DNA of 64,000 bases from Rhodopirellula baltica SH 1 (GTDB taxonomy: Bacteria > Planctomycetota > Planctomycetia > Pirellulales > Pirellulaceae). A program made the position numbers and the translations under genes. Shown piece by piece: positions 8,143-17,410 of the stretch (positions within the stretch are counted from its first letter, which is position 1; each line of letters opens with the position of its first letter). Under the pieces are notes generated by a model. It was not told where the DNA came from. It did not search any database and saw only the letters and a list, made by a program, of their open reading frames with translations. Location of the stretch: positions 6,382,001 through 6,446,000 of the forward strand of contig NC_005027.1 of assembly GCF_000196115.1 (NCBI RefSeq). Reading direction: 5' to 3'.

Positions 8143-9042
8143 ATGACGAACGTCGCAGAAAGCACCAACTTGGAAGATGTTTTTCATGTCGACATCCTGC
8201 CTGCTTTGCCGCACAGTGCGATCAGCCTGTTGCAGTTGTCGCAAAAGGAATCCGCTGGGCCGAATGACTTTGCCAAGCCAATCGAGGCTGATCCGGGATT
8301 GATGGGGCAAGTACTTCGCTTTGTGAACTCGTCGTACTTTGGATTCAGTCGTGAAATCATGAGTATCCCGCAGGCCATCACACTGGTCGGCTCGCGAGCG
8401 ATCGTGAACTTTGCATTGTGGAACGCTGTCTTCAGCGTGATTCCTAATCCGAAGTTTGGTCCCTTTGATTTGAAAGCTCTTTGGCAAGACTCGCTGCGTC
8501 GCGCCATCTTCGCTCGCAAAGTCGGCCGGGTTCTGAAGCTGGAAGCCGCCGAGGACTTGTTCGCGGGAGCTTTGTTGCAGGACATGGCGATCCCACTGCT
8601 GCTGAAAGAATTGCCAACCGAATACGAAGAGTTGGTTGAGAAACGAGCTTCCGAGGGCAAGCGTCTGAGCGGTTTGGAAAAAGAAATGTTTGGTTGGAAT
8701 CACGCGGACGCTGCCGCGGTTCTGGCCACGCGTTGGAACCTGCCCGAAGAGTTTGTTGAATTGATCGCTCAACATACTGAGATTGAACAGTTGCTTGAAA
8801 TGGGTGACTCGGCCCGCGGTGCGGCTTGCGTCGCGTTGGCATCGTTGCTGCCCTCGTGCAGCGAAAACGAATGGCACGAGAAAGGAAAGTTTGCCCGAGC
8901 ATGCCAGCGACTCTCTGGCATGTCGAAGGAAGATTTGTTTGAATGCTTGAAAGATGTCGACGAACAAACCGCTGAGTTCGCACCGTTGCTGAAGTTGCCG
9001 GTGCCGGAGCAGTCGATCATGTCTTTCTTGGCTGAAAAGTAA
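8143..9042 (+). CDS. HDOD domain protein
   Basis: A protein of about 299 aa, almost wholly an HDOD domain ('LPALPHSAISLLQLSQ', 'DPGLMGQVLRFVNSSYFGF', 'IPQAITLVGSRAIVNFAL', 'LLQDMAIPLLL', 'HADAAAVLATRWNLPEEFVELI'). HDOD proteins are HD-like but usually lack phosphohydrolase metal ligands and act in signalling. No partner domain is fused. The ATG at 8143 (MTNVAEST) is chosen because the residues before it are not domain-like; 8113 is an alternative, and the frame is open further up to 7978. The phosphotransferase-like gene starts six bases after the stop, so the two may be co-transcribed. Confidence 0.85.
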   Translation: MTNVAESTNLEDVFHVDILPALPHSAISLLQLSQKESAGPNDFAKPIEADPGLMGQVLRFVNSSYFGFSREIMSIPQAITLVGSRAIVNFALWNAVFSVIPNPKFGPFDLKALWQDSLRRAIFARKVGRVLKLEAAEDLFAGALLQDMAIPLLLKELPTEYEELVEKRASEGKRLSGLEKEMFGWNHADAAAVLATRWNLPEEFVELIAQHTEIEQLLEMGDSARGAACVALASLLPSCSENEWHEKGKFARACQRLSGMSKEDLFECLKDVDEQTAEFAPLLKLPVPEQSIMSFLAEK

Positions 9043-9048
9043 TCGCTT

Positions 9049-10338
9049 TTGGATGTTTCACGAATCGCACGACTCTGGTTTCCAGACGCAGCGTCGGTCG
9101 GTATCGATTCGTGGAACCCAGGGCTGAGCGGCGGGCGGGTCTATCGAATTCGCCCCGCCGCGAACCCGTCGTCTTATGTGCTGAAGTGTTCGGCCTCTGG
9201 TGAGCCGATTGCACGATGGCACCGCGTGGCAAACGAACTGGCCAACGCGATGACGCAGCCAGACGTCTCTTACACTGGGTTGCTTGATCCGAACTGGTCC
9301 AATCAAAACGTGGGCTCGGATTCGGCGCTCTTGGCCGCTCCGCTTCCGACCGCAGATGGTCGATGGATCGTTTTGGACCAAGGTCGCCAATGGCAATGCA
9401 CCGCTTGGGTTGACGGCAAAGCGTGTGATGATTCCGAAGCGATGGACAGCGATGCTGCCGCGCGAGCATTGCTGCTGGGCGGGGAAGCGATCGCGAAAGT
9501 TCACTCAAGGTTGGCCGCCCTGCCCTCGCCCGTCATTGATCGAACGCCAAGCGAGTTTGCGTCTGCGGATCACTTACCACGTTGTTTTCGTGAACGGATG
9601 AGACGTTTACACGAATTGAACCCGTGGTTGTCATCGGGAAGTCTGTTGCGAGAACGATTGCCCGGGACGGCTTTGCAGTGGCGAGCGTTGTTGGAACGCT
9701 GCGTCAGTGTGGACGGAGTGGGGCAACGAACGATCGATCGAGCGAACGATGAGTTGCCGGCCTATCAAGAGCTTGCTCATCGTTTGATGGCAGCAACCGA
9801 GTTGTTGGTCGAACAAGGCACCTCCGTTCAGTCAAAGCTGATTGCGGAGCTGGCAGAACGACTGGAGAGTTCGCCTCAGGGTTGGCGCCAGAATTGGGTG
9901 CTTCGCGACGTCCACCGAGAGCACATTTTGTTTGACGAATCTCGTGAGACGGTGAACGGAATCATCGATCACGACGCGATGGATTGGGATTGCCCGGTGG
10001 TGGACTTGGCCCGTTGGGCCGGCAGTTTCCCCGTGCAACTGGAAGGACTGCTTTCGGCGAGTCGGTTGGAATTGGCGGTGGAGGGATACAACCGGATTTC
10101 GTCAGCAAATTGCGGGGTGGAATTGGCGGACGGTGGTCAAGCTCGCTCATTCCTAGTAAAGAGCCCAACACCAGAAGAGCTTGCTCTGGGAGCGACTCTT
10201 CTACGCTTGAACGCGTGGGTGGGTATGGCGAATTGGGTGGATTGGATTGGACTGAGGCGACGAGTGTTTTTCTCGTCACCGGAACGTCTCTCGAGCCGAA
10301 TTTCCGGCTTGATCGATTCAGTTTGCCACTTTTGCTAA
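9049..10338 (+). CDS. Aminoglycoside-phosphotransferase-fold (APH) protein
   Basis: A 429-aa protein with kinase-like features: an N-terminal lobe ('GLSGGRVYRIR...YVLKC') and a catalytic-loop-like 'VLRDVHREHILFD', followed by 'GIIDHDAMDWDCPVVDLAR', which corresponds to the metal-binding Asp segment of APH/choline-kinase families. The usual Asn of the catalytic loop is replaced by His, so activity may be altered. The start is TTG at 9049, six bases after the HDOD gene. The substrate is unknown; a small molecule with a hydroxyl or amine is the family expectation. Confidence 0.7.
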   Translation: MDVSRIARLWFPDAASVGIDSWNPGLSGGRVYRIRPAANPSSYVLKCSASGEPIARWHRVANELANAMTQPDVSYTGLLDPNWSNQNVGSDSALLAAPLPTADGRWIVLDQGRQWQCTAWVDGKACDDSEAMDSDAAARALLLGGEAIAKVHSRLAALPSPVIDRTPSEFASADHLPRCFRERMRRLHELNPWLSSGSLLRERLPGTALQWRALLERCVSVDGVGQRTIDRANDELPAYQELAHRLMAATELLVEQGTSVQSKLIAELAERLESSPQGWRQNWVLRDVHREHILFDESRETVNGIIDHDAMDWDCPVVDLARWAGSFPVQLEGLLSASRLELAVEGYNRISSANCGVELADGGQARSFLVKSPTPEELALGATLLRLNAWVGMANWVDWIGLRRRVFFSSPERLSSRISGLIDSVCHFC

Positions 10339-10374
10339 GCTACGGGACTCATTTCGGTCGAACGATGGGGTTCG

Positions 10375-13116
10375 ATGTCTTTTCGTCTCATTGAATTATC
10401 TCGTCGGAGGATGCTTTCGATGGATCGCTGTTACCAACCCGGGTTCGCTCGGAAATTGCCCGCCTTTGGTGCCGCACTGCTGGCGGTGTTGTTCACCTTG
10501 GCTGTGGCGATGCCCGTTCGTGCTGATAGGCCCGACGCAGCCGGTCTGTTCACCCAGTATTCGCTCGACGATTTTGCCGTCGACGGAAACGCGGCGTTGC
10601 AAACTGACGAGCCCGCCGAGGCCACTGCGTTCTATTCGGTTGTGGGCGACGGTGAGATCGAAATCCAGGTCCAGGTGAGGCTGCAGCCGAAGTGGCACCT
10701 GTATTCGACGACCCAGCCTAAAGGTGGGCCCAAACCGACCAAATTGAGTCTGGTCAAAGCCGATGCCGTCAAGCTTTCAGGTGCTTGGAAGAGCGACCGT
10801 GAACCGCTTCGAAGTGTCTCAGAAGACTTTGGTGGAATCACGGTTGAAGAGTTTGAAGACGAAGTCACCTTCACCGCTCAAGCGAAAGTCGCGGGCGGCA
10901 ACGAAGCGATCTCGCAGCTTGGTGCATTGAAGATTCGCCTGGATGCACTGGCGTGTTTGACCGGCGGTGCTTGCATGCCGGTGAACGAGACATTGACGGC
11001 GAAGCTGAGCGGCGATGTTCCGTCAACGATTTCAAAACCAGCCAAACAAACGATGGCGTCAACGTCGTCGAATGATCCCGCGGGTTTGAAGAGTCATCCC
11101 GTTGACCTGAAGCAAACCTTTCGCGACCAAGATTACGTCGTGCGTTGGGAAGCGATCAACCTGACCCCGGAACTGGAACCCGGACAAACAGGAACGCTCC
11201 GATTCACCGCAATCCCCGATTCGGGATATCACGTTTACACATCGTCGGTGAACGACGAGCAATCAAAGACCAACTTTGTGGTCAGCGAAAAATCAGATCT
11301 GAAAGTCGGGGCACCTCAAACTAAATCTCCGCCGGTGGATTACGACCTGTTGCCCGGCGTGACCTATCACAAAGGCAACGTGACATGGACGTTGCCAATC
11401 TCGATCCCAAAAGATGCCTCGACCGGCGAACATAAAATCGTGGGCGGGATCGCGTATCAAGCTTGCACGGATGACAGTTGCCAACAGCCAAAGGCGATCG
11501 AGTTTCAAACCGTCGTCAATGTGGTGGACTCGGCACCGGTGGATTCCCAACCGAAGTCCATGAATGTTGCTGCGAAGAAACGCATGCTGATTTTGGACGA
11601 TGCGGCGACACTCGATTGGGTCGATACCGACATCTCACCCGCGTTGAATGCCAGCACGGAACCTGAGGCCGATCGCGAACCGCAAATTGTGATGGCGGAT
11701 GCTTCGGCGACCAATCGCTCATCCGCCGGTGCGTCTGCGGACGTTCATGGAGTTGCCGGTGAGACGACGACCGAAGAAGCATCGGGTGCGACCGAGAAAG
11801 CGGGCACACCCTTTGGCACAACGTTGCTGTTTGCATTCATCGGCGGAGTCATCTTGAACTTCATGCCGTGTGTGTTGCCGGTGGTCGGTTTGAAGGTGAT
11901 GAGCTTTGTTCAGCAAGCCGGCGAAGATCGCAAGCGAATTTTCTTTCTCAACGTCGTGTACGCAGTTGGCATTCTGTCTGTCTTCGCGGTCCTCACCGCT
12001 CTCGCGGTTTTGTTGTCATTCAATTGGGGCCAACAGTTCACCTACTTCCCAGTGCGTCTCGGTCTGACGCTGTTGATGTTCGCGATGGCACTGAGCTATC
12101 TCGGCGTTTGGGAAATTCCGGTTCCCGGGATGGCGGCGGGCAAGACTTCGCAGGCTTTGCAGCAACGCGAAGGCTACACCGGTGCGTTCTTCAAAGGTGT
12201 GTTCGCGACTGTCTTGGCAACACCCTGCAGTGGTCCGTTGCTGGGCGGGATTTTGGGGCTGACATTCGCGTTGACCAGTCTGCAAACCATCGCGGTCATC
12301 ATGATTGTGGGAGTCGGCATGGCATTGCCTTATTTGATGATCGGCATTTGGCCGTCATTGGTGGCGTGGTTGCCCAAGCCCGGCACTTGGATGGAAACAC
12401 TGAAAGAGTTCCTCGCGTTCTTGTTCCTGGGAACTGTTGCATTTTTCTTCAACCAATTCAGCGACGGTGACAAGCTGCCCGTGTTTGTGGCCTTGATCGG
12501 TGTTTGGTTTGGTTGCTGGATCATCGGCAAAGTTCCTAGTTGGAGCAGCCTGCAATCACGCATGTATGCTTGGTCGGGTGGAATCGCGTCGGCCGTTGTC
12601 ATCGGTGTCGCTGCTTTCCACTGGTTAGGCCCTGCACCTGAGCCTGCCGAAGGTGTGAAGACAATCGCGTGGCAGCCTTATGACGAAGCCAAGCTGAAAC
12701 AATATCAAGCCGAAGGCCGCACGGTCATGATCGACTTCACCGCCAAGTGGTGTGTGAACTGCATCGTGAACTACAACGTCGCGCTCAATACCGAACCAAC
12801 CCGTCAATTGATCGAAGAGTTGGATGCGGTGCCAATGCTGGCTGATTGGACGGATCAAGACGCGGAGATCGAAGCGAAGTTGAAGGAACTGCAGAGCCGA
12901 TCGATTCCAGTGCTGGCGATTTACCCAGGGAAGTCTCCTGCCGAACCGATCGTGCTTCGTGATTTGGTTTCTCAGCAGATGGTCTTGGACGCGTTGGAGG
13001 ACGCTGGGCCGAGTGTGTCGGGCAGTGCGGCAAACATTGCCAATCGTGTTCGCCCCGATGTGAATGCGGGTGATCGGAGTTTGGCACCCGATGCCGCGGG
13101 TGTGGCAGCACGGTGA
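10375..13116 (+). CDS. DsbD-like thiol:disulfide interchange protein with two periplasmic N-terminal domains
   Basis: A 913-aa membrane protein that moves reducing power from cytoplasm to periplasm. After a signal segment (about residues 28-50) there are two DsbD-N-like domains, each with a cysteine pair ('CLTGGACMP' and 'CTDDSC'). A linker is followed by the DsbD membrane core with its cysteines in 'FMPCVLPVVGLKV' and 'ATPCSGPLLGGILG'. A C-terminal thioredoxin domain has 'AKWCVNCIVN' (CVNC). It is longer than E. coli DsbD (about 565 aa) because of the duplicated N-terminal part. The first ATG (10375) is plausible; an internal ATG at 10420 also precedes the signal. The stop overlaps the mnmE start (GTGA). 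Confidence 0.88.
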   Translation: MSFRLIELSRRRMLSMDRCYQPGFARKLPAFGAALLAVLFTLAVAMPVRADRPDAAGLFTQYSLDDFAVDGNAALQTDEPAEATAFYSVVGDGEIEIQVQVRLQPKWHLYSTTQPKGGPKPTKLSLVKADAVKLSGAWKSDREPLRSVSEDFGGITVEEFEDEVTFTAQAKVAGGNEAISQLGALKIRLDALACLTGGACMPVNETLTAKLSGDVPSTISKPAKQTMASTSSNDPAGLKSHPVDLKQTFRDQDYVVRWEAINLTPELEPGQTGTLRFTAIPDSGYHVYTSSVNDEQSKTNFVVSEKSDLKVGAPQTKSPPVDYDLLPGVTYHKGNVTWTLPISIPKDASTGEHKIVGGIAYQACTDDSCQQPKAIEFQTVVNVVDSAPVDSQPKSMNVAAKKRMLILDDAATLDWVDTDISPALNASTEPEADREPQIVMADASATNRSSAGASADVHGVAGETTTEEASGATEKAGTPFGTTLLFAFIGGVILNFMPCVLPVVGLKVMSFVQQAGEDRKRIFFLNVVYAVGILSVFAVLTALAVLLSFNWGQQFTYFPVRLGLTLLMFAMALSYLGVWEIPVPGMAAGKTSQALQQREGYTGAFFKGVFATVLATPCSGPLLGGILGLTFALTSLQTIAVIMIVGVGMALPYLMIGIWPSLVAWLPKPGTWMETLKEFLAFLFLGTVAFFFNQFSDGDKLPVFVALIGVWFGCWIIGKVPSWSSLQSRMYAWSGGIASAVVIGVAAFHWLGPAPEPAEGVKTIAWQPYDEAKLKQYQAEGRTVMIDFTAKWCVNCIVNYNVALNTEPTRQLIEELDAVPMLADWTDQDAEIEAKLKELQSRSIPVLAIYPGKSPAEPIVLRDLVSQQMVLDALEDAGPSVSGSAANIANRVRPDVNAGDRSLAPDAAGVAAR

Positions 13117-14510
13117 CATCAGAAGCGGACGACACCATCGCCGCCATTGCATCGCCGATGACTCCCGCTCCTCGCGGGATCGTTCGGTTATCGGGCCACG
13201 ACTGTATCGATGTGCTGTGTCGGATGAAGGTGTTGGACACGGACGAAGCCAGCGGTCGACGTCCTTTTCGAAGCTCGAAAACGCTCTCTCTCGGAGAGCC
13301 ACTCGGTGCGATCGAGGTCGATGTGATGGTTTGGCCCACGCAACGCAGTTACACGGGCCAACCGTCGGCTGAGTTGCATCTGATCGGTTCCGCACCGCTG
13401 CTGCAGTCCAGCTTGGACGCGGCAATTCGTGCGGGAGCTAGAGCAGCTCGACCTGGCGAATTTACGATGCGTTCGTTTCTCGCCGGGCGATTGGATCTGA
13501 CGCAAGCCGAAGCCGTGCTCGGTGTCATCGAAGCGGAAGACCGCGGCACGCTCGATCAGGCTCTTTCACAATTAGCCGGTAACCTTTCGCGGCCACTGCA
13601 AGCGGCACGTTCAACACTGTTGGACTTGTTGGCCGATGTCGAGGCTGGATTGGATTTCGTCGACGAAGACATCGAGTTCATTTCAGACGAAGCCCTGATT
13701 CAAAGGCTCGACGAACTTCGCTCGCTGCTTCTGCAGACCCGTTCTCAACTGAGCGATCGCGGCGGTGCATCGTCAACGATTCGTGTTGTCTTGCGAGGGT
13801 TGCCGAATGCCGGGAAGAGCCGGTTGCTGAATGTGTTGTCTCGAACCGAGTCGGCCATCGTGACAGATCAAGCCGGGACGACTCGGGATTTGGTGACTGT
13901 CGAGTCGAGTTGGGGCGGCCACTCGTTTCAATTGATCGACACGGCGGGATCGGAATCCAGAGAGGAGTCCGACCCGGAGGCACCGATCTCTCAAGAAGCT
14001 CAACTGCAAGCCGCTGAGGCAGCGCGGGGAGCCGACGTGCATGTTTGGTGCATTGATGCGACCGGCGGGGATGGTTTTGAATCTCTAAAAAGCCCCAATG
14101 CAGTTTTAGCTGAAGCGAAGCGATCGGCGCAACTGATTTGTGTGGCAACCAAACGTGACTTGATGCCGACGGATTGGAACGGCGAATCGATGCGAGCTGA
14201 TTTGGCTGTGAGCAGTGAGTCGGGTACCGGTGTTGATTCCTTGATCGAGCGACTTGTCCAATTCGCGGAGCAGCGTGATGCTGGCGAGACGGGCAGCGTG
14301 ATCGGCACAGCGGCTCGATGCCAAGATTCTTTGGCCGCCGCGATAGAGCATCTGGCCCAAGCGATACAGTGGACGGAGCAAGCCGCGGGACACGAACTGG
14401 TTGCCGCTGAGATGCGTCTCGCTGTTGAGGCGATCGGTGAAGTGACCGGTCAGGTCTACACGGATGATATTCTGGACCGTGTGTTCGGCCGGTTTTGCAT
14501 TGGCAAATAG
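13113..14510 (+). CDS. mnmE: tRNA uridine-5-carboxymethylaminomethyl modification GTPase
   Basis: A 465-aa MnmE/TrmE. With MnmG it modifies U34 of tRNAs. Present are the N-terminal tetrahydrofolate-binding domain ('PAPRGIVRLSG', 'RSYTGQPSAELHL', 'RPGEFTMRSFLAGRLDLTQAEAVLGVI') and the inserted G domain with P-loop 'GLPNAGKSRLLN'. Also present are 'DQAGTTRD' and 'LIDTAGSE', and the invariant C-terminus FCIGK. The start is GTG inside the dsbD stop (GTGA), implying translational coupling of two unrelated functions. Confidence 0.96.
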   Translation: MTSEADDTIAAIASPMTPAPRGIVRLSGHDCIDVLCRMKVLDTDEASGRRPFRSSKTLSLGEPLGAIEVDVMVWPTQRSYTGQPSAELHLIGSAPLLQSSLDAAIRAGARAARPGEFTMRSFLAGRLDLTQAEAVLGVIEAEDRGTLDQALSQLAGNLSRPLQAARSTLLDLLADVEAGLDFVDEDIEFISDEALIQRLDELRSLLLQTRSQLSDRGGASSTIRVVLRGLPNAGKSRLLNVLSRTESAIVTDQAGTTRDLVTVESSWGGHSFQLIDTAGSESREESDPEAPISQEAQLQAAEAARGADVHVWCIDATGGDGFESLKSPNAVLAEAKRSAQLICVATKRDLMPTDWNGESMRADLAVSSESGTGVDSLIERLVQFAEQRDAGETGSVIGTAARCQDSLAAAIEHLAQAIQWTEQAAGHELVAAEMRLAVEAIGEVTGQVYTDDILDRVFGRFCIGK

Positions 14511-14516
14511 AACATG

Positions 14517-14566
14517 GCATCGTCTTCCAACCTGTGGAGTAATCCACGCGGGCTGGAAGACGATGC
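14517..14566. terminator. Nested hairpin between mnmE and msrA
   Basis: GCATCGTCTTCCA (14517-14529) pairs perfectly with TGGAAGACGATGC (14554-14566). Inside the loop, GTGGA-GTAA-TCCAC forms a second small hairpin. No T-run follows on either strand, so it may be a transcript-end stem or an attenuator rather than a standard intrinsic terminator. Confidence 0.5.
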
Positions 14567-14597
14567 ATTATCCGATCAAATTCAATGGAGATAAGTC

Positions 14598-15104
14598 ATG
14601 ACAGAGCGAGCGGTGTTAGCAGGCGGATGTTTCTGGGGCATGCAGGACTTGATTCGCAAGCTGCCTGGCATTGAGTCCACCCGGGTGGGATACACCGGCG
14701 GCGAAGTCCCCAACGCGACGTACCGCAATCATGGCAATCACGCCGAGGGCATCGAGATTCTGTTTGATCCGGAGAAGACGAGTTATCGTCAGTTACTGGA
14801 GTTCTTTTTTCAGATCCATGACCCAACCACGCCCAACCGTCAGGGCAATGATCGCGGTCCGTCATACCGTTCCGCAATTTACTATGTCGATGAGGAGCAG
14901 AAGCAAATCGCGTTGGACACGATCGCAGATGTGAACGCCTCGGGTTTATGGCCGGGCAAAGTGGTGACCGAAGTCGAACCGGTCAGCGATTTTTGGGAAG
15001 CCGAGCCGGAGCACCAGGACTACCTCGAGAAAGTGCCAAATGGCTACACGTGCCATTTCCCTCGTCCGAATTGGGTGCTGCCGAAGCGAGCTGCCACGGA
15101 GTGA
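14598..15104 (+). CDS. msrA: Peptide methionine-S-sulfoxide reductase
   Basis: A 168-aa MsrA that reduces the S-epimer of methionine sulfoxide in proteins. The catalytic GGCFWGMQ is at residues 9-16, followed by '[25 protein letters not shown]' and '[23 protein letters not shown]', all standard. The C-terminal part has no obvious resolving cysteine pair. The ATG at 14598 has a GGAG nearby (AATGGAGATAAGTC). It lies 87 bases after mnmE with a hairpin between, so probably its own unit. Confidence 0.96.
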   Translation: MTERAVLAGGCFWGMQDLIRKLPGIESTRVGYTGGEVPNATYRNHGNHAEGIEILFDPEKTSYRQLLEFFFQIHDPTTPNRQGNDRGPSYRSAIYYVDEEQKQIALDTIADVNASGLWPGKVVTEVEPVSDFWEAEPEHQDYLEKVPNGYTCHFPRPNWVLPKRAATE

Positions 15105-15195
15105 AGGATGCGCACGCTTCACGATGTTTGTACGAGAGGCTTGCGTCAAATTCAGCGCGAGCCTCGTTGAAGTGCACCGACCGACGTGTGTTCGA

Positions 15196-16455
15196 TCATT
15201 CTTCTTCGGCTTCGTCATCTGGCGTAGCGGTTGGATCATCGACCGGAGCCAGGATGGCTTCGAGCTCGATCTCTTCGCCTTTGCGAATCACTTTCAATGT
15301 TTGGGTTGAACCAACGGGTTCTCGTTCGATTGCTTCGCGAAGATCAATTGCTTTGCGAAATTCCTGTCCCGCGAACTCGGTGATCACATCGAGCTTTTTT
15401 AGACCTGCTCGATCGGCGGGGCTATCGCGGATGATTTCATAAACGAGCACACCCATTCCCTCCTGCAGTTTGAACATCTTGGACATCTTTGCGTTGAGTT
15501 CCACGGTGGTGATTCCCATGGTTGATCGACGGACGGTTCCGAAAGAAGCCAATTCACGAGCGATCCATTTGGCCTGATCAATCGGCACGGCGAAACCGAT
15601 CCCTTGGTAGCTGCCGCTGCGAGTGGCAATCGCCGTGTTGATTGCGATCACGTTGCCATCCAAGTCGACCAGTGGGCCACCGGAATTGCCAGGGTTGATC
15701 GCCGCGTCAGTTTGCAGAAGACGACTGCGACGGATGCGGTCGAGCCTTCGATTCTTTGCGCTGATGATGCCGGCACTGACGGTTGCTTCCAGTTTGAAAG
15801 GACTGCCAATTGCGAGTACCCAGTCGCCAATGTCTAGACTCTTGGAGTCGCCATATTGAGCGATCTTGAGCGGTTCGTCCGATGTGATTTGCAGCACGGC
15901 AATGTCACTGGCCGAGTCTCCATGCACCTTCTTCGCCACCAGTTCGGTTTCGTTTGGCAGTTGAACGACAACCTTCTTTGCATTGGTGATGACGTGGTTG
16001 TTGGTCATCACCCAATAGATCGATTCGTCCTTTTCTTCGTCGTGATCGGTCGCATCGACAAAGGGATTGATGATCACACCCGACCCCAGACCGCTGAGTT
16101 CAAATTCGCCGTCCTCGGATTGTTTAGGTGGCATTGGGCCGACCGATTCGTCGGGTGATTCCTCGTCCGTTTCTTCCTTGGGCTCGTCCTGAGTTTCCCC
16201 GGAGAGTGTTTGATTTTGCCCGTAGGAAAACACCGTCACGACCGAAGGGTTGGCTTCGCGAGCGGCGTCGCGGAAGGCTCGCGAAAGTGATCGAGCGCTG
16301 TCTTGGGCGGTTTCGTCGGCGCGTGCCTCGAACGAACTGAAGACGACTGCGACTGCGAGGGCCACCAGCATCAACGGAAGGCGATTCAGCAAACGGTTCG
16401 GTCGGATGGGTGTGAGTCGGGGTGCCATGCGAAGAGAGGCGAAATTCAAAGGCAT
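15196..16455 (-). CDS. HtrA/DegP-type trypsin-like serine protease with one PDZ domain
   Basis: A protein of about 419 aa for periplasmic protein quality control. A signal/anchor (LPLMLVALAVAVVFSSFEARA) is followed by a trypsin-like domain with the triad His in 'MTNNHVIT', Asp in 'SDIAVLQI' and Ser in 'INPGNSGGPLVDL'. One PDZ domain follows ('LQEGMGVLVYEIIRDSPADRAGLKKLDVITEF'). An acidic segment (EEETDEESPDESVG) interrupts the region before the His motif. Starts at 16455 or 16428 place the signal peptide sensibly; the frame is open to 16572. Divergent from cytidine deaminase. Confidence 0.88.
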   Translation of the reverse strand: MPLNFASLRMAPRLTPIRPNRLLNRLPLMLVALAVAVVFSSFEARADETAQDSARSLSRAFRDAAREANPSVVTVFSYGQNQTLSGETQDEPKEETDEESPDESVGPMPPKQSEDGEFELSGLGSGVIINPFVDATDHDEEKDESIYWVMTNNHVITNAKKVVVQLPNETELVAKKVHGDSASDIAVLQITSDEPLKIAQYGDSKSLDIGDWVLAIGSPFKLEATVSAGIISAKNRRLDRIRRSRLLQTDAAINPGNSGGPLVDLDGNVIAINTAIATRSGSYQGIGFAVPIDQAKWIARELASFGTVRRSTMGITTVELNAKMSKMFKLQEGMGVLVYEIIRDSPADRAGLKKLDVITEFAGQEFRKAIDLREAIEREPVGSTQTLKVIRKGEEIELEAILAPVDDPTATPDDEAEEE

Positions 16456-16666
16456 TTCAGGAACACTTGGAACCAATGGAGATATTGAAGGTGGGCCTAA
16501 CATGTTAACGCACCTGAAGCGATTTCGGACGGACGGAACGCTGGATGTGTTGTGGTAAAATGAAGGCATCACGTCGAGGTTTCGGGGGTCAATCTCGGCG
16601 GAGGTGTTTTCGACGTATATTGTCGCATTGCTTTACGGATGTAGGCGGGTACTCTATTGGCATCTG

Positions 16667-17167
16667 ATGGCGGAATCTGCACCTCACTTCGGCGAGTCTA
16701 CTTCCTTGTCTCTCTATCCTGCCATGACCGACGTACACAGTCACGCATCCGAAATTGATCCTCCCAGCGACGAAGATGTCCAACGTTTGATCCAGGCGGC
16801 TATTTCGGCTCGCGATCATGCCTACGCCCCGCACAGCCACTTCTATGTCGGTGCGGCTCTGCTGACGCACGATGGACGTATCGTGGAAGGATGCAACGTT
16901 GAAAACGCAAGTTATTCGTTGACACAGTGCGCCGAACGCACAGCCGTTTGTACCGCTGTCGCTGGTGGATACCGAATGTTCCATGCGGTTGCGATCGCCA
17001 GTATTGGCGGAGCGATGCCTTGTGGGGCGTGCCGGCAAGTGCTGGCAGAATTCGGATCCGACCTCTACGTCTACACCATCGATGTCATCGACGGTGACCA
17101 ACAAATGCGACGTCTTTCTGAGCTGTTGCCTGACGCCTTTTCGACGTCAGATATTCCCAAACGGTGA
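16667..17167 (+). CDS. cdd: Cytidine deaminase
   Basis: A homotetrameric-type cytidine deaminase (zinc enzyme of pyrimidine salvage). Key motifs: 'GCNVENASYSLTQCAERTAV' (catalytic Glu and first zinc Cys region) and 'PCGACRQVLAEF' (two zinc cysteines). Length with the 16724 ATG (147 aa) matches the family better than 16667 (166 aa) or the upstream frame start 16604. The C-terminus is normal. Followed directly by repeat DNA. Confidence 0.93.
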   Translation: MAESAPHFGESTSLSLYPAMTDVHSHASEIDPPSDEDVQRLIQAAISARDHAYAPHSHFYVGAALLTHDGRIVEGCNVENASYSLTQCAERTAVCTAVAGGYRMFHAVAIASIGGAMPCGACRQVLAEFGSDLYVYTIDVIDGDQQMRRLSELLPDAFSTSDIPKR

Positions 17168-17190
17168 GCTGCCGACACTACTACGTCTTG

Positions 17191-17345
17191 GTAGCCGGAT
17201 TCGCCAAAATTCAGATGCTTGCGTTGGTTGGAGTCCGAATTCTGGCGAATCCGGCTATGGAGGGACGCCCTTGCTAACGCGGCGGGTTGCGACGGACGTA
17301 GGCCAGGCTGTGCCTGGCGGGGTGGCTAGCGAATCCGGCTACGGG
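17191..17345. repeat. Interspersed composite repeat, copy 4
   Basis: The hairpin arms GTAGCCGGATTCGCCA (from 17191) and TGGCGAATCCGGCTA (to 17257) are the same module C as at 1442, 1803 and 4193. Then follow module A (CCTTGCTAACGCGGCGGGTT, about 17269-17288), a palindromic GTAGGCCAGGC...GCCTGGC piece and another GCGAATCCGGCTACG. It fills the gap between cdd and the DUF1552 gene. Confidence 0.85.
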
Positions 17346-17410
17346 AGGTTGCCGGCATACGGCTGGGGAGCTTTGATCTGTGGTTTGGCGACCAAGTGTC
17401 CCGCAGGGAC

